DNA of 64,000 bases, taken from the NCBI GenBank assembly GCA_963806635.1, contig CAWDZA010000015.1, positions 682,001 to 746,000 on the forward strand, read 5' to 3'. Source of the DNA: CAVVEQ01 sp963806635. GTDB taxonomy: Bacteria > Chloroflexota > Anaerolineae > Anaerolineales > Anaerolineaceae. Under the pieces are notes generated by a model that was not told where the DNA came from, made no database searches, and worked only from the letters and a program-made list of their open reading frames with translations. The translations under genes were made by a program, and so were the position numbers. Shown piece by piece: positions 45,868 through 53,637 of the stretch (positions are counted from its first letter, which is position 1; every line of letters begins with the position of its first letter).

Positions 45868-46866
45868 ATGAACCCAAATGAACGAATCATCGTAACGCTG
45901 TATCTGAAGGAGAACGATCCTGGAAGCGAGCAAGTGAAGGAATGGGCTGGCGAGTTAAATTCTCAGGGAGATTATAAAATCGTTGAGATTTATCCGGAGA
46001 AAACCGCCGATGGGGGAAAATTCCAGGAATCGTTTCCCTATGTCCTGGTCGGTCCCTATCAACTGCGGACGCCATTTAAACGGGAAAATCTTGAAATAGC
46101 CATGCGCGCATCGGTGGACCGGCAGAAACAAATGCTGGAAAGCAGGAATGAGGATTTTATCCGGCGCAAGGAAAGAGGAAAAAACTTTTCGCAAGCGGAT
46201 CGATCCACATTGTGGATAACCCGGCATTACATGTTCCTGATCAATACCCTCCTATTTTTATACGTGGCTTTGCCATTTCTAGCTCCGGTTTTCATGAAAA
46301 TCGGCTGGGAACCGGCTGCGAAAGGGATTTACCTGGTTTATAAACCCCTATGCCACCAATTTGCCTTCCGGTCCTGGTTTTTATTCGGTGAGCAGCCAGC
46401 TTACCCACTTACTCTGGCGCCTGTTTCGTACCCAATCAAATATGAAACCCTGCTCAACGGCGCTCCGTTGGATCCACTTCAAGCCCGAAATTTTCTTGGA
46501 GATGCCGTTGTCGGTTATAAAGTGGCACTTTGCGAACGGGATGTGGCTTTATGGGGATCCTTGCTGATCACCGGAGTCGTTTTTTCGCTCACCGGCCGCA
46601 AGTTGAAGAGAATTCCGTTGCGCTATTGGCTCCTCCTGGGAGTGATCCCCATATTGCTGGATGGGGGATCACAATTCATGAATTCCATTTTCACCTTCCT
46701 TCCAGCCAGGGAAAGCACCCCACTTTTGAGGACGATTACCGGTATCCTTTTTGGTACCCTTACCGGTATGGTGGTTTTCCCGTTGATCGAAGAATCAATG
46801 AATGAAACCAGGCAGATCCTTTTCCGCAAAAAGGCGGCTGTTGAAGCTGCTGAATCCGAACCATAA
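45868..46866 (+). CDS. DUF2085 membrane protein with N-terminal glutaredoxin-like domain
   Basis: In this 332-residue protein, residues about 1-85 look like a thioredoxin/glutaredoxin fold (RIIVTLYLKENDPGSEQVKEW..., FPYVLVGPYQLRTPF), but no CxxC is seen. The rest is multi-pass membrane and matches DUF2085: YLVYKPLCHQFAFRSWFLFG, VGYKVALCERDVALWGSLL and GVIPILLDGGSQF. The conserved Cys/His-rich loops suggest metal or redox function. The function is unknown. It starts without a strong ribosome site. Confidence 0.75.
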   Translation: MNPNERIIVTLYLKENDPGSEQVKEWAGELNSQGDYKIVEIYPEKTADGGKFQESFPYVLVGPYQLRTPFKRENLEIAMRASVDRQKQMLESRNEDFIRRKERGKNFSQADRSTLWITRHYMFLINTLLFLYVALPFLAPVFMKIGWEPAAKGIYLVYKPLCHQFAFRSWFLFGEQPAYPLTLAPVSYPIKYETLLNGAPLDPLQARNFLGDAVVGYKVALCERDVALWGSLLITGVVFSLTGRKLKRIPLRYWLLLGVIPILLDGGSQFMNSIFTFLPARESTPLLRTITGILFGTLTGMVVFPLIEESMNETRQILFRKKAAVEAAESEP

Positions 46867-47649
46867 ATGCGAACCATCCACAAGGACGGAATCAAATACC
46901 TTCAATTCGAGAGTTTTCCCGAAGATCAGGTTATCCATGCTTTATTCACCCGGCAGGGAGGGGTTAGTCCTTCACCCTGGGATTCTCTCAACCAGGGTGG
47001 TACAACTGGTGATGATCGTGCGCATGTGGTCGAAAATCGCCGATTGGCTTTCGGTTCGGTTGGACTGACAGTTGAATCGATTTACGATGTGTGGCAAGTA
47101 CACGGCTCAAGAATCTTATCTTCTGATAGTCCCAGGAATTTGGATCACCCTCACGAAAAAGCAGACGGGATCACAACTGGCACCCCGGGGGTGACCCTTT
47201 TTATGCGCTTCGCGGATTGCGTTCCGATATTGTTGTATGATCCCCATAATAAAGTGATCTCCATCGTTCACGCTGGTTGGCTTGGGACTGTGAATCACAT
47301 CGCGAAAATCGCTGTGGCAAGAATGGTTCAGGATTATGGGAGTAAGCCGAAATCAATTCTGGCAGGGATCGGCCCTTCCATTGGGCCGGATCATTACTCA
47401 ATAAGAGAAGATGTGATCTCTCAAGTGAGAGGATCTTATCCTTCTGAATGGAAACAATTGCTCAATGAACATGAAAGCATAGCCTATTTTGACCTATGGA
47501 AGGCGAATCAACTCAGCCTGGTGGAGGCAGGGGTCCAGCAAATTGAAACAGCGGGTATTTGTACAGCCTGCCATCTGGAAGATTGGTTTTCACATCGAGC
47601 GGAAGGGGCAAGAACAGGCAGGTTTGGTGTTCTGCTGGCTTTAAAGTAA
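46867..47649 (+). CDS. pgeF: peptidoglycan editing factor PgeF / multicopper polyphenol oxidase family (YfiH, YlmD)
   Basis: The 260-residue protein has the family motifs: FTRQGGVSPSPWDSLN, VWQVHGSRI, KADGITTGTPGVTLFMRFADCVPILLYDP, VHAGWLGTVN (catalytic His), GIGPSIGPDHYSI and the Cys-rich GICTACHLEDWFSHRAEGARTGRFGVL. Members hydrolyse or edit purine nucleosides or unusual muropeptides. It starts at the base after the DUF2085 stop and is followed directly by yggS, matching the ylmD-ylmE order seen near division genes in Gram-positive bacteria. Confidence 0.92.
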   Translation: MRTIHKDGIKYLQFESFPEDQVIHALFTRQGGVSPSPWDSLNQGGTTGDDRAHVVENRRLAFGSVGLTVESIYDVWQVHGSRILSSDSPRNLDHPHEKADGITTGTPGVTLFMRFADCVPILLYDPHNKVISIVHAGWLGTVNHIAKIAVARMVQDYGSKPKSILAGIGPSIGPDHYSIREDVISQVRGSYPSEWKQLLNEHESIAYFDLWKANQLSLVEAGVQQIETAGICTACHLEDWFSHRAEGARTGRFGVLLALK

Positions 47650-48372
47650 ATGCAAATAGAAACTGCTCACATCTCTCGGAATATCGAGCATATAAAATCT
47701 CGGATCCAAGCAGCTGCATCCCGGGCAGGCAGATCATTGGATGATATACAACTTATAGCGGTCACAAAGCTGCAACCTGTAGAATATATCCGTGCTGCGC
47801 TGGAATGTGGTCAATATGATTTTGGTGAAAATTACCCTGAGGAAACCCAGCGGAAAATCGAAGAAATGCCGAACTTGGGAAAACCCATCCACTGGCACAT
47901 GATCGGGCACATGCAATCCAGAAAAGCACGTATTGTAGCCAGGTATTTTTCCTGCATTCATTCGATTGATAGCATTCATGCAGCAGAAGTCCTTTCCCGC
48001 GAGCTGGCTGGTGTGAACAAAACAATAAACGGCCTGATCGAGTTGAACCTCTCTGGTGAGAACTCCAAAACTGGTTTCCCCGCCTGGGATAAGGCTGTGC
48101 AGAACCAGACCCTTCTGGATATCGAGCAGATCGGATCGTTTAACCAAATAAAGATTATCGGTCTTATGACCATGCCGCGATTGTCGGATAATCCCGAGGA
48201 CAGCCGTTCAATTTACCAGGAATTAAAACGCATTCAGGGATTATTTTCTGTTCGGTTTCCAACTCAAAACTGGCACGCCCTTTCGATGGGCACCAGTTTC
48301 GATTACGAGATCGCGATCGAAGAAGGTTCGACCATGGTGCGGATCGGCGAAGCCATTTTCGGACCAAGATAG
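47650..48372 (+). CDS. yggS: YggS family pyridoxal phosphate homeostasis protein
   Basis: The 240-residue protein has the alanine-racemase-like barrel motif LIAVTKLQPVEYIRAALECGQYDFGENYPEET (PLP-binding Lys), then WHMIGHMQSRKARIV, SIDSIHAAEVLSRE, IKIIGLMTMPRL and ALSMGTSFDYEIAIEEGSTMVRIGEAIFG. YggS (YlmE) binds PLP and helps its homeostasis. It is coupled directly to pgeF with no gap. Confidence 0.94.
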   Translation: MQIETAHISRNIEHIKSRIQAAASRAGRSLDDIQLIAVTKLQPVEYIRAALECGQYDFGENYPEETQRKIEEMPNLGKPIHWHMIGHMQSRKARIVARYFSCIHSIDSIHAAEVLSRELAGVNKTINGLIELNLSGENSKTGFPAWDKAVQNQTLLDIEQIGSFNQIKIIGLMTMPRLSDNPEDSRSIYQELKRIQGLFSVRFPTQNWHALSMGTSFDYEIAIEEGSTMVRIGEAIFGPR

Positions 48373-48388
48373 ACTTTCAGTAATGTGA

Positions 48389-48421
48389 TTGCGAAGTTCA
48401 CCCTAATTGTTATACAATTAG
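48389..48421 (+). promoter_or_regulatory. promoter of the DUF167 gene with overlapping inverted repeat
   Basis: TTGCGA (48389-48394) and TACAAT (48413-48418) are spaced by 18 bases. A perfect eight-base inverted repeat, CTAATTGT-TAT-ACAATTAG (48403-48421), covers the -10 box and could be an operator. Confidence 0.5.
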
Positions 48422-48436
48422 TTGAGGAACAAATTC

Positions 48437-48745
48437 GTGAACAGAAGTTATCAATTTCATGACGGTAAATCCGGCTCGGCATTGGCTGTTCGCATCACCC
48501 CGCGCGCCAGCCGTAACGAAATTCGCGAGATCCTTGACGATGGCACAGTGAAGATCCGCATCACAGCCGCCCCTGTCGACGGGCAGGCTAACACCGCGCT
48601 GATAGAATTTCTTTCTTCGGTACTGGGGGTGGCGAAAACCAGGTTGGAGATCGTGGCAGGGCAAACAGGCCGGGATAAGATCGTCGCGGTGGAGGGGATG
48701 ACCTCTAAAGAGGTCCAGGCGAAAGTCCTCCAGCACCTCTCCTGA
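48437..48745 (+). CDS. DUF167 (YggU) family protein
   Basis: This 102-residue protein has AVRITPRASRNEIREILDDGTVKIRITAAPVDGQANTALIEFLSSVLGVAKTRLEIVAGQTGRDKIVAVEG, the full DUF167 pattern. The start is taken at GTG 48437, with GAGGAA seven to eight bases upstream; the TTG at 48422 lies within that site. The function of YggU-like proteins is not settled. It has its own promoter rather than being read only from yggS. Confidence 0.88.
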   Translation: MNRSYQFHDGKSGSALAVRITPRASRNEIREILDDGTVKIRITAAPVDGQANTALIEFLSSVLGVAKTRLEIVAGQTGRDKIVAVEGMTSKEVQAKVLQHLS

Positions 48746-48763
48746 TCGGAAAGATATTTTCTT

Positions 48764-51304
48764 TTATTTGAATCCGTATTGTATGGGGGATGGCAGCCGT
48801 ACGCCGCACATCATCATCCACCACAGATATTGAAAGACACTATCACGTTGGGGAGTCTGAGCGGCATAAAAGATATCGTAAAACGATTTGAGCGAATTTT
48901 CGTCAGCCGCAAACCGTAAATAATTTAAAGCAGCCAGTTTTTCCTCCTGGTTCCCGTTTGCAAGCGCTTGCGTGAGCATGGCCTTGGGGAATTCCCCCTC
49001 GGTCAATGTGGTGCCTTGCCTGGCCGCGAACTGAACAAGCCAGGCAGCTGAGTCCGGGTTGGGGATGTGCCTGGGAATATATATATTTTTCTGATGGATC
49101 ATTTCCAATGCCTGCGAGGCAGCATTCCTCACCACCCATTGACCATCTTCCACTGCAATCTTCTCTAAAAGGGAAACGCACCATTTTTCACGGACCTGGC
49201 TGAACCCGATAACGGCTGCTCGCCGGACGAGTAGGTTATCAAAAGTAACCGCGTTGCGGAGCACATCATGACCCCTTTCACCGCTGGCAGCCAAGGTCTC
49301 TGCCGCAATTTGCTGCAGATGTTCCTCGCCTTTGATGAGAGCATCAAGGATCGCTTGCCAGGATGTCGAACCGGGAATATTCCCTAAAGCCAGGCACGCC
49401 GAGCAGCGAACCTCCAGGGATTGATCACCCATCATGTGAATGAGCTCCTGCGTGACATTCCTGTCCCGGGCAACTCCGGCTCCGAGCGCGGAAATTCGAC
49501 GAATTTCCGGGGAAGGTGATGCGAATAGCTGTTTAAACAATACAGAAAGGGATGAATCTCTGGAAGCCACCACCACCGCCATGAAACTCATCCTTAACCC
49601 CAGCGGGAGCGTATCCTGCTTGATCAAATACACCAACCGCCGCATCAAATTGACCCGCCAACGGCTTTCGAGCGGAGAATCCTTCAGGAAGCGCGAGACG
49701 ATGAGAAGATTCCTGTGAATGGGAAGGTCTTCATTTTCGAGGATCGCTCCGACCTCCGTCGGTTCAACCACACGTGCAGCAATAAACCTCACGCGTTGAA
49801 ATTCTAGGCTCCAATATGGGAAGGATGGAATCTGCGCCTCGGGCGAATCCAACAATCCAGCACAGTATGCTACGATGAGAGGATGATTTATTGCAAAGAT
49901 ATCTCTGCCGTGATACGTCCCCGCAAAATTGTCCACCAGACTGCGGATGATCAATTCACCAGAGGAGATGATCTTTTTATTTTTCTCCTTCTTGGAATCA
50001 GTAGTTGATTCAGGTTGGGGGGATTCCTCAGATTTTGGATTTTTTGAAAGAATTTTCTCGGATGCAGAAGTAGGCAGTGCCGACTTTTTCTGAAAAATTA
50101 GTTCCCTTGAGTAAAGCGCCAGGTTCTGGGCATTGAACGAATTTCCTGAAATAGACTCCAGGTAAGCGTCGATGATCTGAGGAGTGGAAAGTCCCTTCAA
50201 CCGACCTGAGAATAACGCCCACAATCGCAGCGTCCACTCAAACGGGCTGAGGATGCGATTATCCTCCTCCAACCAATTTTCCAACAGCCGGTTCGTTTCG
50301 TCACTCCGCTCTGAACGACTGTTGGTTACATACCTGCTCCAAATATCGATCCACTTTTCCAGAAATGCCTTACGATCCAATTTGGACCAGGAAGCCACAC
50401 AGAAAGCCCGGCTCTCAAGTCGGTGAAAGCCGTCCAGATAATCTTCAGAAGCGGTGGTGATCACCTGAATACTGGGATATTTTCGGACCAGGATCTCCAA
50501 AAACTTTACCGCAATCCCAAACTCATCCGGATGCAATTCATCCAAACCATCCAGAACCAGTAAATACTTTTCCGTTGTGAGGGATTGTTTTAAATAAGCC
50601 AGGCAGTTGTTTTTGGATTTGAGGAAATTCTGCGTGTTTACCGCATCAATAAGAATATCAAACGGATCCGAGTCCATTTGGGGTGAATATCTCAGGTCGA
50701 GCCAATGCAGGTATATAGGAATTCGCGATTTGACCTCATCAAGGCCGGAAGAATCCGAGCAAATCCGGGAAATCAGGTTCGCTAAAACTACGCTTTTTCC
50801 AGAACCAGCCTCTCCGTAGATGACAATATTGACTCCGTTGCGGAGTGCGTCGTACGCCGAAATCTTGGGGATCGGATATTGGGAGATAAACTCGGGGAAA
50901 TCAGGCAGGTATGGAACGATCTGGCTGGTGAGCGTCTCGGGTGGGTAGGGCAGCAGGGGATCAACTTCATATGGGGCTGCTACCAGGTTGGGTTCGATCA
51001 GGACTTCCTGCAAAGGACAATATTTTGCTGCAAGGTGTTGTTTCTGCGCGAAGAAAAATAGCTCCCGGCGATAGATTTCCGCGATATTGTTCTGTAGTTT
51101 CTGGGAGGAGAGGTTTTGGTCTATATTTACAGGTTTGGGCGCTGTTGAAGTTTCGGGTAAGGGTGCAACCGGATTTTCTTTTTCTTCTCTTTGATTTTTT
51201 ATTAGCGCGCGCAATTTGGTGAAAGCCCACCAAAGCAACACCGCAAATAGGATCCCAAACAAAAATGAGAAATTATCAAAACGGATTGGAGGAAATCGAA
51301 ACAT
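48764..51304 (-). CDS. membrane-anchored NACHT-type NTPase with HEAT-like repeats
   Basis: I start this at ATG 51304 (846 aa), two bases after the upstream gene; the open frame runs further but inside it. Residues 11-28 form a membrane anchor, followed by a polar linker. The NACHT domain has Walker A GEAGSGKS (164-171) and Walker B LLVLDGLDEL (near 255). About 530-790 is made of HEAT-like repeats (SPEIRRISALGAGVARDRN, LEVRCSACLALGN, LVRRAAVIGFSQV, QWVVRNAASQALEMI). This is the STAND NTPase layout, where the repeats sense a ligand and the NTPase switches state. No defence effector or other defence genes are near, so a housekeeping sensor is equally likely. Confidence 0.8.
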   Translation of the reverse strand: MFRFPPIRFDNFSFLFGILFAVLLWWAFTKLRALIKNQREEKENPVAPLPETSTAPKPVNIDQNLSSQKLQNNIAEIYRRELFFFAQKQHLAAKYCPLQEVLIEPNLVAAPYEVDPLLPYPPETLTSQIVPYLPDFPEFISQYPIPKISAYDALRNGVNIVIYGEAGSGKSVVLANLISRICSDSSGLDEVKSRIPIYLHWLDLRYSPQMDSDPFDILIDAVNTQNFLKSKNNCLAYLKQSLTTEKYLLVLDGLDELHPDEFGIAVKFLEILVRKYPSIQVITTASEDYLDGFHRLESRAFCVASWSKLDRKAFLEKWIDIWSRYVTNSRSERSDETNRLLENWLEEDNRILSPFEWTLRLWALFSGRLKGLSTPQIIDAYLESISGNSFNAQNLALYSRELIFQKKSALPTSASEKILSKNPKSEESPQPESTTDSKKEKNKKIISSGELIIRSLVDNFAGTYHGRDIFAINHPLIVAYCAGLLDSPEAQIPSFPYWSLEFQRVRFIAARVVEPTEVGAILENEDLPIHRNLLIVSRFLKDSPLESRWRVNLMRRLVYLIKQDTLPLGLRMSFMAVVVASRDSSLSVLFKQLFASPSPEIRRISALGAGVARDRNVTQELIHMMGDQSLEVRCSACLALGNIPGSTSWQAILDALIKGEEHLQQIAAETLAASGERGHDVLRNAVTFDNLLVRRAAVIGFSQVREKWCVSLLEKIAVEDGQWVVRNAASQALEMIHQKNIYIPRHIPNPDSAAWLVQFAARQGTTLTEGEFPKAMLTQALANGNQEEKLAALNYLRFAADENSLKSFYDIFYAAQTPQRDSVFQYLWWMMMCGVRLPSPIQYGFK

Positions 51305-51306
51305 AG

Positions 51307-52008
51307 TTAACCTGCATATAGGATGCGTGAACAGGATGGACAAAAAATGATTTGGTCGGGGGATCTGGCTGCCTGCCAATCCGAGGGAGTGATGGAGGAC
51401 CCACACGCTGAACAGGTGTTATCCTCAACAATGGTGACGGCAATATTCTTTTTCTTTTTTCTGATCTCCTCGTAGGTCACCAAATGCTGTGGTTTGATCT
51501 GCGAGACTGCGAGCTGCCGTTCTGAATCGAGTTTCTCCAGATCCTTCAAGTTGGCATGGTTCTCCTCGGAAAGTTTCTGGTCGTTTTTTTGTTTTAATGC
51601 AACCCCTTCTTCAAGCGTGGTTCTTGCTTTTTCGACCTGGAATTCCAGGGTCTCAAATTCCTGCATCATCGCGGATAATTCTTTTTCTTTGGCGGTTACA
51701 AAATTCGTCAGAGAAGCGATCTCAGCTTGAAGCGCCTGGAGTTCCTTTGGGTTTTGAACCTTTCCCCCATAGAGGGAGGATTCACTTTGGTTGATTTTTA
51801 TCTTCTTGCTTTGAATTTCCGCGTCAATGGAGCCGATATGATCCAATAATTCATCGCGTGTTTTTTCGATAGAATGGAGATTTTCTTGCAGGGTGTCTAT
51901 TTCTTTATGGTCTTTTATTGCTACGTTGGCTTTTTCAACCCGCTGGCGCAACTGATCCATTTTTGTATCAATTCGCTGAAGTTGATAAAGATTGAAACTT
52001 TGGCTCAT
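51307..52008 (-). CDS. coiled-coil protein with C4-type zinc ribbon (pfam02591 type)
   Basis: The 233-residue protein (ATG 52008) is mostly a long antiparallel coiled coil, from YQLQRIDTKMDQLRQRVEKA to EILSEENHANLKDLEKLDSERQLAVSQI-like segments. The C-terminal zinc ribbon is CSACGSSITPSDWQAARSPDQIIFCPSCSRIL. This layout is common across bacteria and is thought to act with RNA or as a chaperone-like adaptor. Its upstream in-frame extension has no family match. TATAAT lies seven bases before the ATG, so the mRNA is probably leaderless. It is followed two bases later by the NACHT gene. Confidence 0.85.
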   Translation of the reverse strand: MSQSFNLYQLQRIDTKMDQLRQRVEKANVAIKDHKEIDTLQENLHSIEKTRDELLDHIGSIDAEIQSKKIKINQSESSLYGGKVQNPKELQALQAEIASLTNFVTAKEKELSAMMQEFETLEFQVEKARTTLEEGVALKQKNDQKLSEENHANLKDLEKLDSERQLAVSQIKPQHLVTYEEIRKKKKNIAVTIVEDNTCSACGSSITPSDWQAARSPDQIIFCPSCSRILYAG

Positions 52009-52015
52009 AAAAAAG

Positions 52016-52021
52016 ATTATA
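52016..52021 (-). promoter_or_regulatory. leaderless promoter of the coiled-coil zinc-ribbon/NACHT operon
   Basis: TATAAT on the minus strand, seven bases (CTTTTTT) before ATG 52008, with no Shine-Dalgarno. Confidence 0.55.
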
Positions 52022-52107
52022 GATTTGAAATATCGAATACGCAAGCAGACAGATGAGCAAGTTCCCTTGTGAAAAAGTACTGTATACTGAAACGCAATCA
52101 CGCAGCC

Positions 52108-53637
52108 ATGCCGAACCGCAGAACGATCATAGTCATCGGGATTGTATTCCTCCTGATCACCCTGCCATTCATTGCAGCCTCGATCAGCGCGGGGTCGGAG
52201 CATGTATTCAGCGGTTTTCTGGTCAATCCGTACGATGGAAATTCTTACCTAGCCAAAATGCGCGAGGGGTTTCAAGGCGCGTGGTCCTTCACCCTCCCGT
52301 ATTCAAAGGATCCAGGCTCGGGCGCATTTTTATTTATTTTCTACCTCTTTCTTGGGCATTTCGCCCGGGTCACGGGTTTACCCCTGATTCTTACCTTTCA
52401 TCTAGGCCGCATCTTCGGTTTCATTTTTCTTATCCTGGTTGTTTACTATTTTCTCCGCGAATATTTCAGGAGTGATCAGGAGAAGATCAGTCTGACTTTC
52501 ATGATCGTAATGCTGGGTTCCGGCCTGGGGTGGTTGTTGATTCCCTTCGGGATCAAAACCTCGGATCTATGGGTTGCTGAAGCATACCCCTTTCTTTCTT
52601 CCTTCCAAAATCCCCACTTTCCCTTCGGACTGGGGTTGATGTTGTTGATTCTTTTGCTTTTCCACCGGGAAAACCAGCGTTATGTTGTTTTTATCTTATT
52701 CTTGCTGGGCCTGGCGCTGGCGATCATTTTGCCATTCGGAGCAGTGGTTATCGGCATTGTCATCTTGGGCGAACAAATCCTTGCTTTTATACAAAAGAAA
52801 AAGGTTTACCCAGCCAGGGTGATCTCCCTGGGGTTAAGTACATTCCCCTTAATTTTGTATCAATATACCGTTGTCAATTCCAGTCCCGAGTTAACCATTT
52901 GGAATGCTCAGAATCTCACCCCATCACCCCCGGTTTGGGATTTTCTCATCGCATTTTGCCCGGCTTTGATCCTGGCTGGGTTATCATGGAAGCAACGATC
53001 GCAAACCGCCAGCGATGATTTGTATTATGCGCTATTCACCTGGCTGGTATTGGGCGCTGTTATCATCTATCTGCCGATCGGAATCCAGCGCAGATTCATG
53101 GTCGGGTATTTCCTGCCGGTTTCAATCCTTGCCTCCACCTTCATCCTGTCATTTTCCAACCGGAAGACCCGTGTGCTTGGTTTTACAGCCTTGTTGGCTT
53201 CCACAGCATTCTCTCTCTTATTGGTTTTACTGGCAGCGTTTTCCGCGATCGCAGGGAAAAATCCGTTGATCTTCCTTTCCCTTCCGGAAGCTGAAGCCAT
53301 GCGCTGGTTGGACAATAATTCAAGGGCAGGGGAGGTAACCCTCGCAGATGCGCGTATGGGCATGTTTTTGCCAGCTTTCACCAGTTCGAGAGTGATTTAT
53401 GGACATCCCTTTGAAACCGTCAACTCTGAGGATAGAAAGAAATCCGTGGATACGTTCTTTGCTTGCACGATGACCTTTGACGAGGCTCAGGATTACCTGG
53501 CAAAAAACCAGGTGGATTTCATTTTTAATTCCAACTTGGATTTCCAGTCGTGTTATCCAAAGATCGCAAGAAACACCAAACTGGTATTTCGTGCGGGGGA
53601 TGACAAGATATTTACAGAGATCTACCAATTGCCATGA
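52108..53637 (+). CDS. multi-pass membrane protein, GT-C-like
   Basis: The 509-residue protein has about 11-13 membrane segments and a first extracytoplasmic loop with VNPYDGNSYLAKMREGFQG, followed by a C-terminal soluble domain (EAEAMRWLDNNSRAGEVTLADARMGMFLPAFTSSRVIYGHPFETVN). That arrangement resembles GT-C glycosyltransferases that use lipid-linked sugars at the outer face. The product of 55753 is a paralogue (SLTDSNSYLAKMLRG, same C-terminal domain). The start is uncertain: ATG 52108 fits a TATACT box at 52083, whereas an upstream GTG at 52069 would lie before it. It overlaps the next gene by four bases. Confidence 0.65.
   Translation: MPNRRTIIVIGIVFLLITLPFIAASISAGSEHVFSGFLVNPYDGNSYLAKMREGFQGAWSFTLPYSKDPGSGAFLFIFYLFLGHFARVTGLPLILTFHLGRIFGFIFLILVVYYFLREYFRSDQEKISLTFMIVMLGSGLGWLLIPFGIKTSDLWVAEAYPFLSSFQNPHFPFGLGLMLLILLLFHRENQRYVVFILFLLGLALAIILPFGAVVIGIVILGEQILAFIQKKKVYPARVISLGLSTFPLILYQYTVVNSSPELTIWNAQNLTPSPPVWDFLIAFCPALILAGLSWKQRSQTASDDLYYALFTWLVLGAVIIYLPIGIQRRFMVGYFLPVSILASTFILSFSNRKTRVLGFTALLASTAFSLLLVLLAAFSAIAGKNPLIFLSLPEAEAMRWLDNNSRAGEVTLADARMGMFLPAFTSSRVIYGHPFETVNSEDRKKSVDTFFACTMTFDEAQDYLAKNQVDFIFNSNLDFQSCYPKIARNTKLVFRAGDDKIFTEIYQLP

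Noticed and set aside
48764..51304. Antiviral defence island around the NACHT gene
   Set aside because: Neighbours are housekeeping or surface-glycan-type genes. No nuclease, toxin or other defence genes occur nearby.
51305..51406. N-terminal extension of the NACHT open frame
   Set aside because: It lies inside the 3' end of the coiled-coil zinc-ribbon gene. The hydrophobic start at ATG 51304 makes a clean membrane anchor.
52009..52203. N-terminal extension of the coiled-coil zinc-ribbon open frame
   Set aside because: It does not match the family and lies upstream of a TATAAT box that sits directly before ATG 52008.
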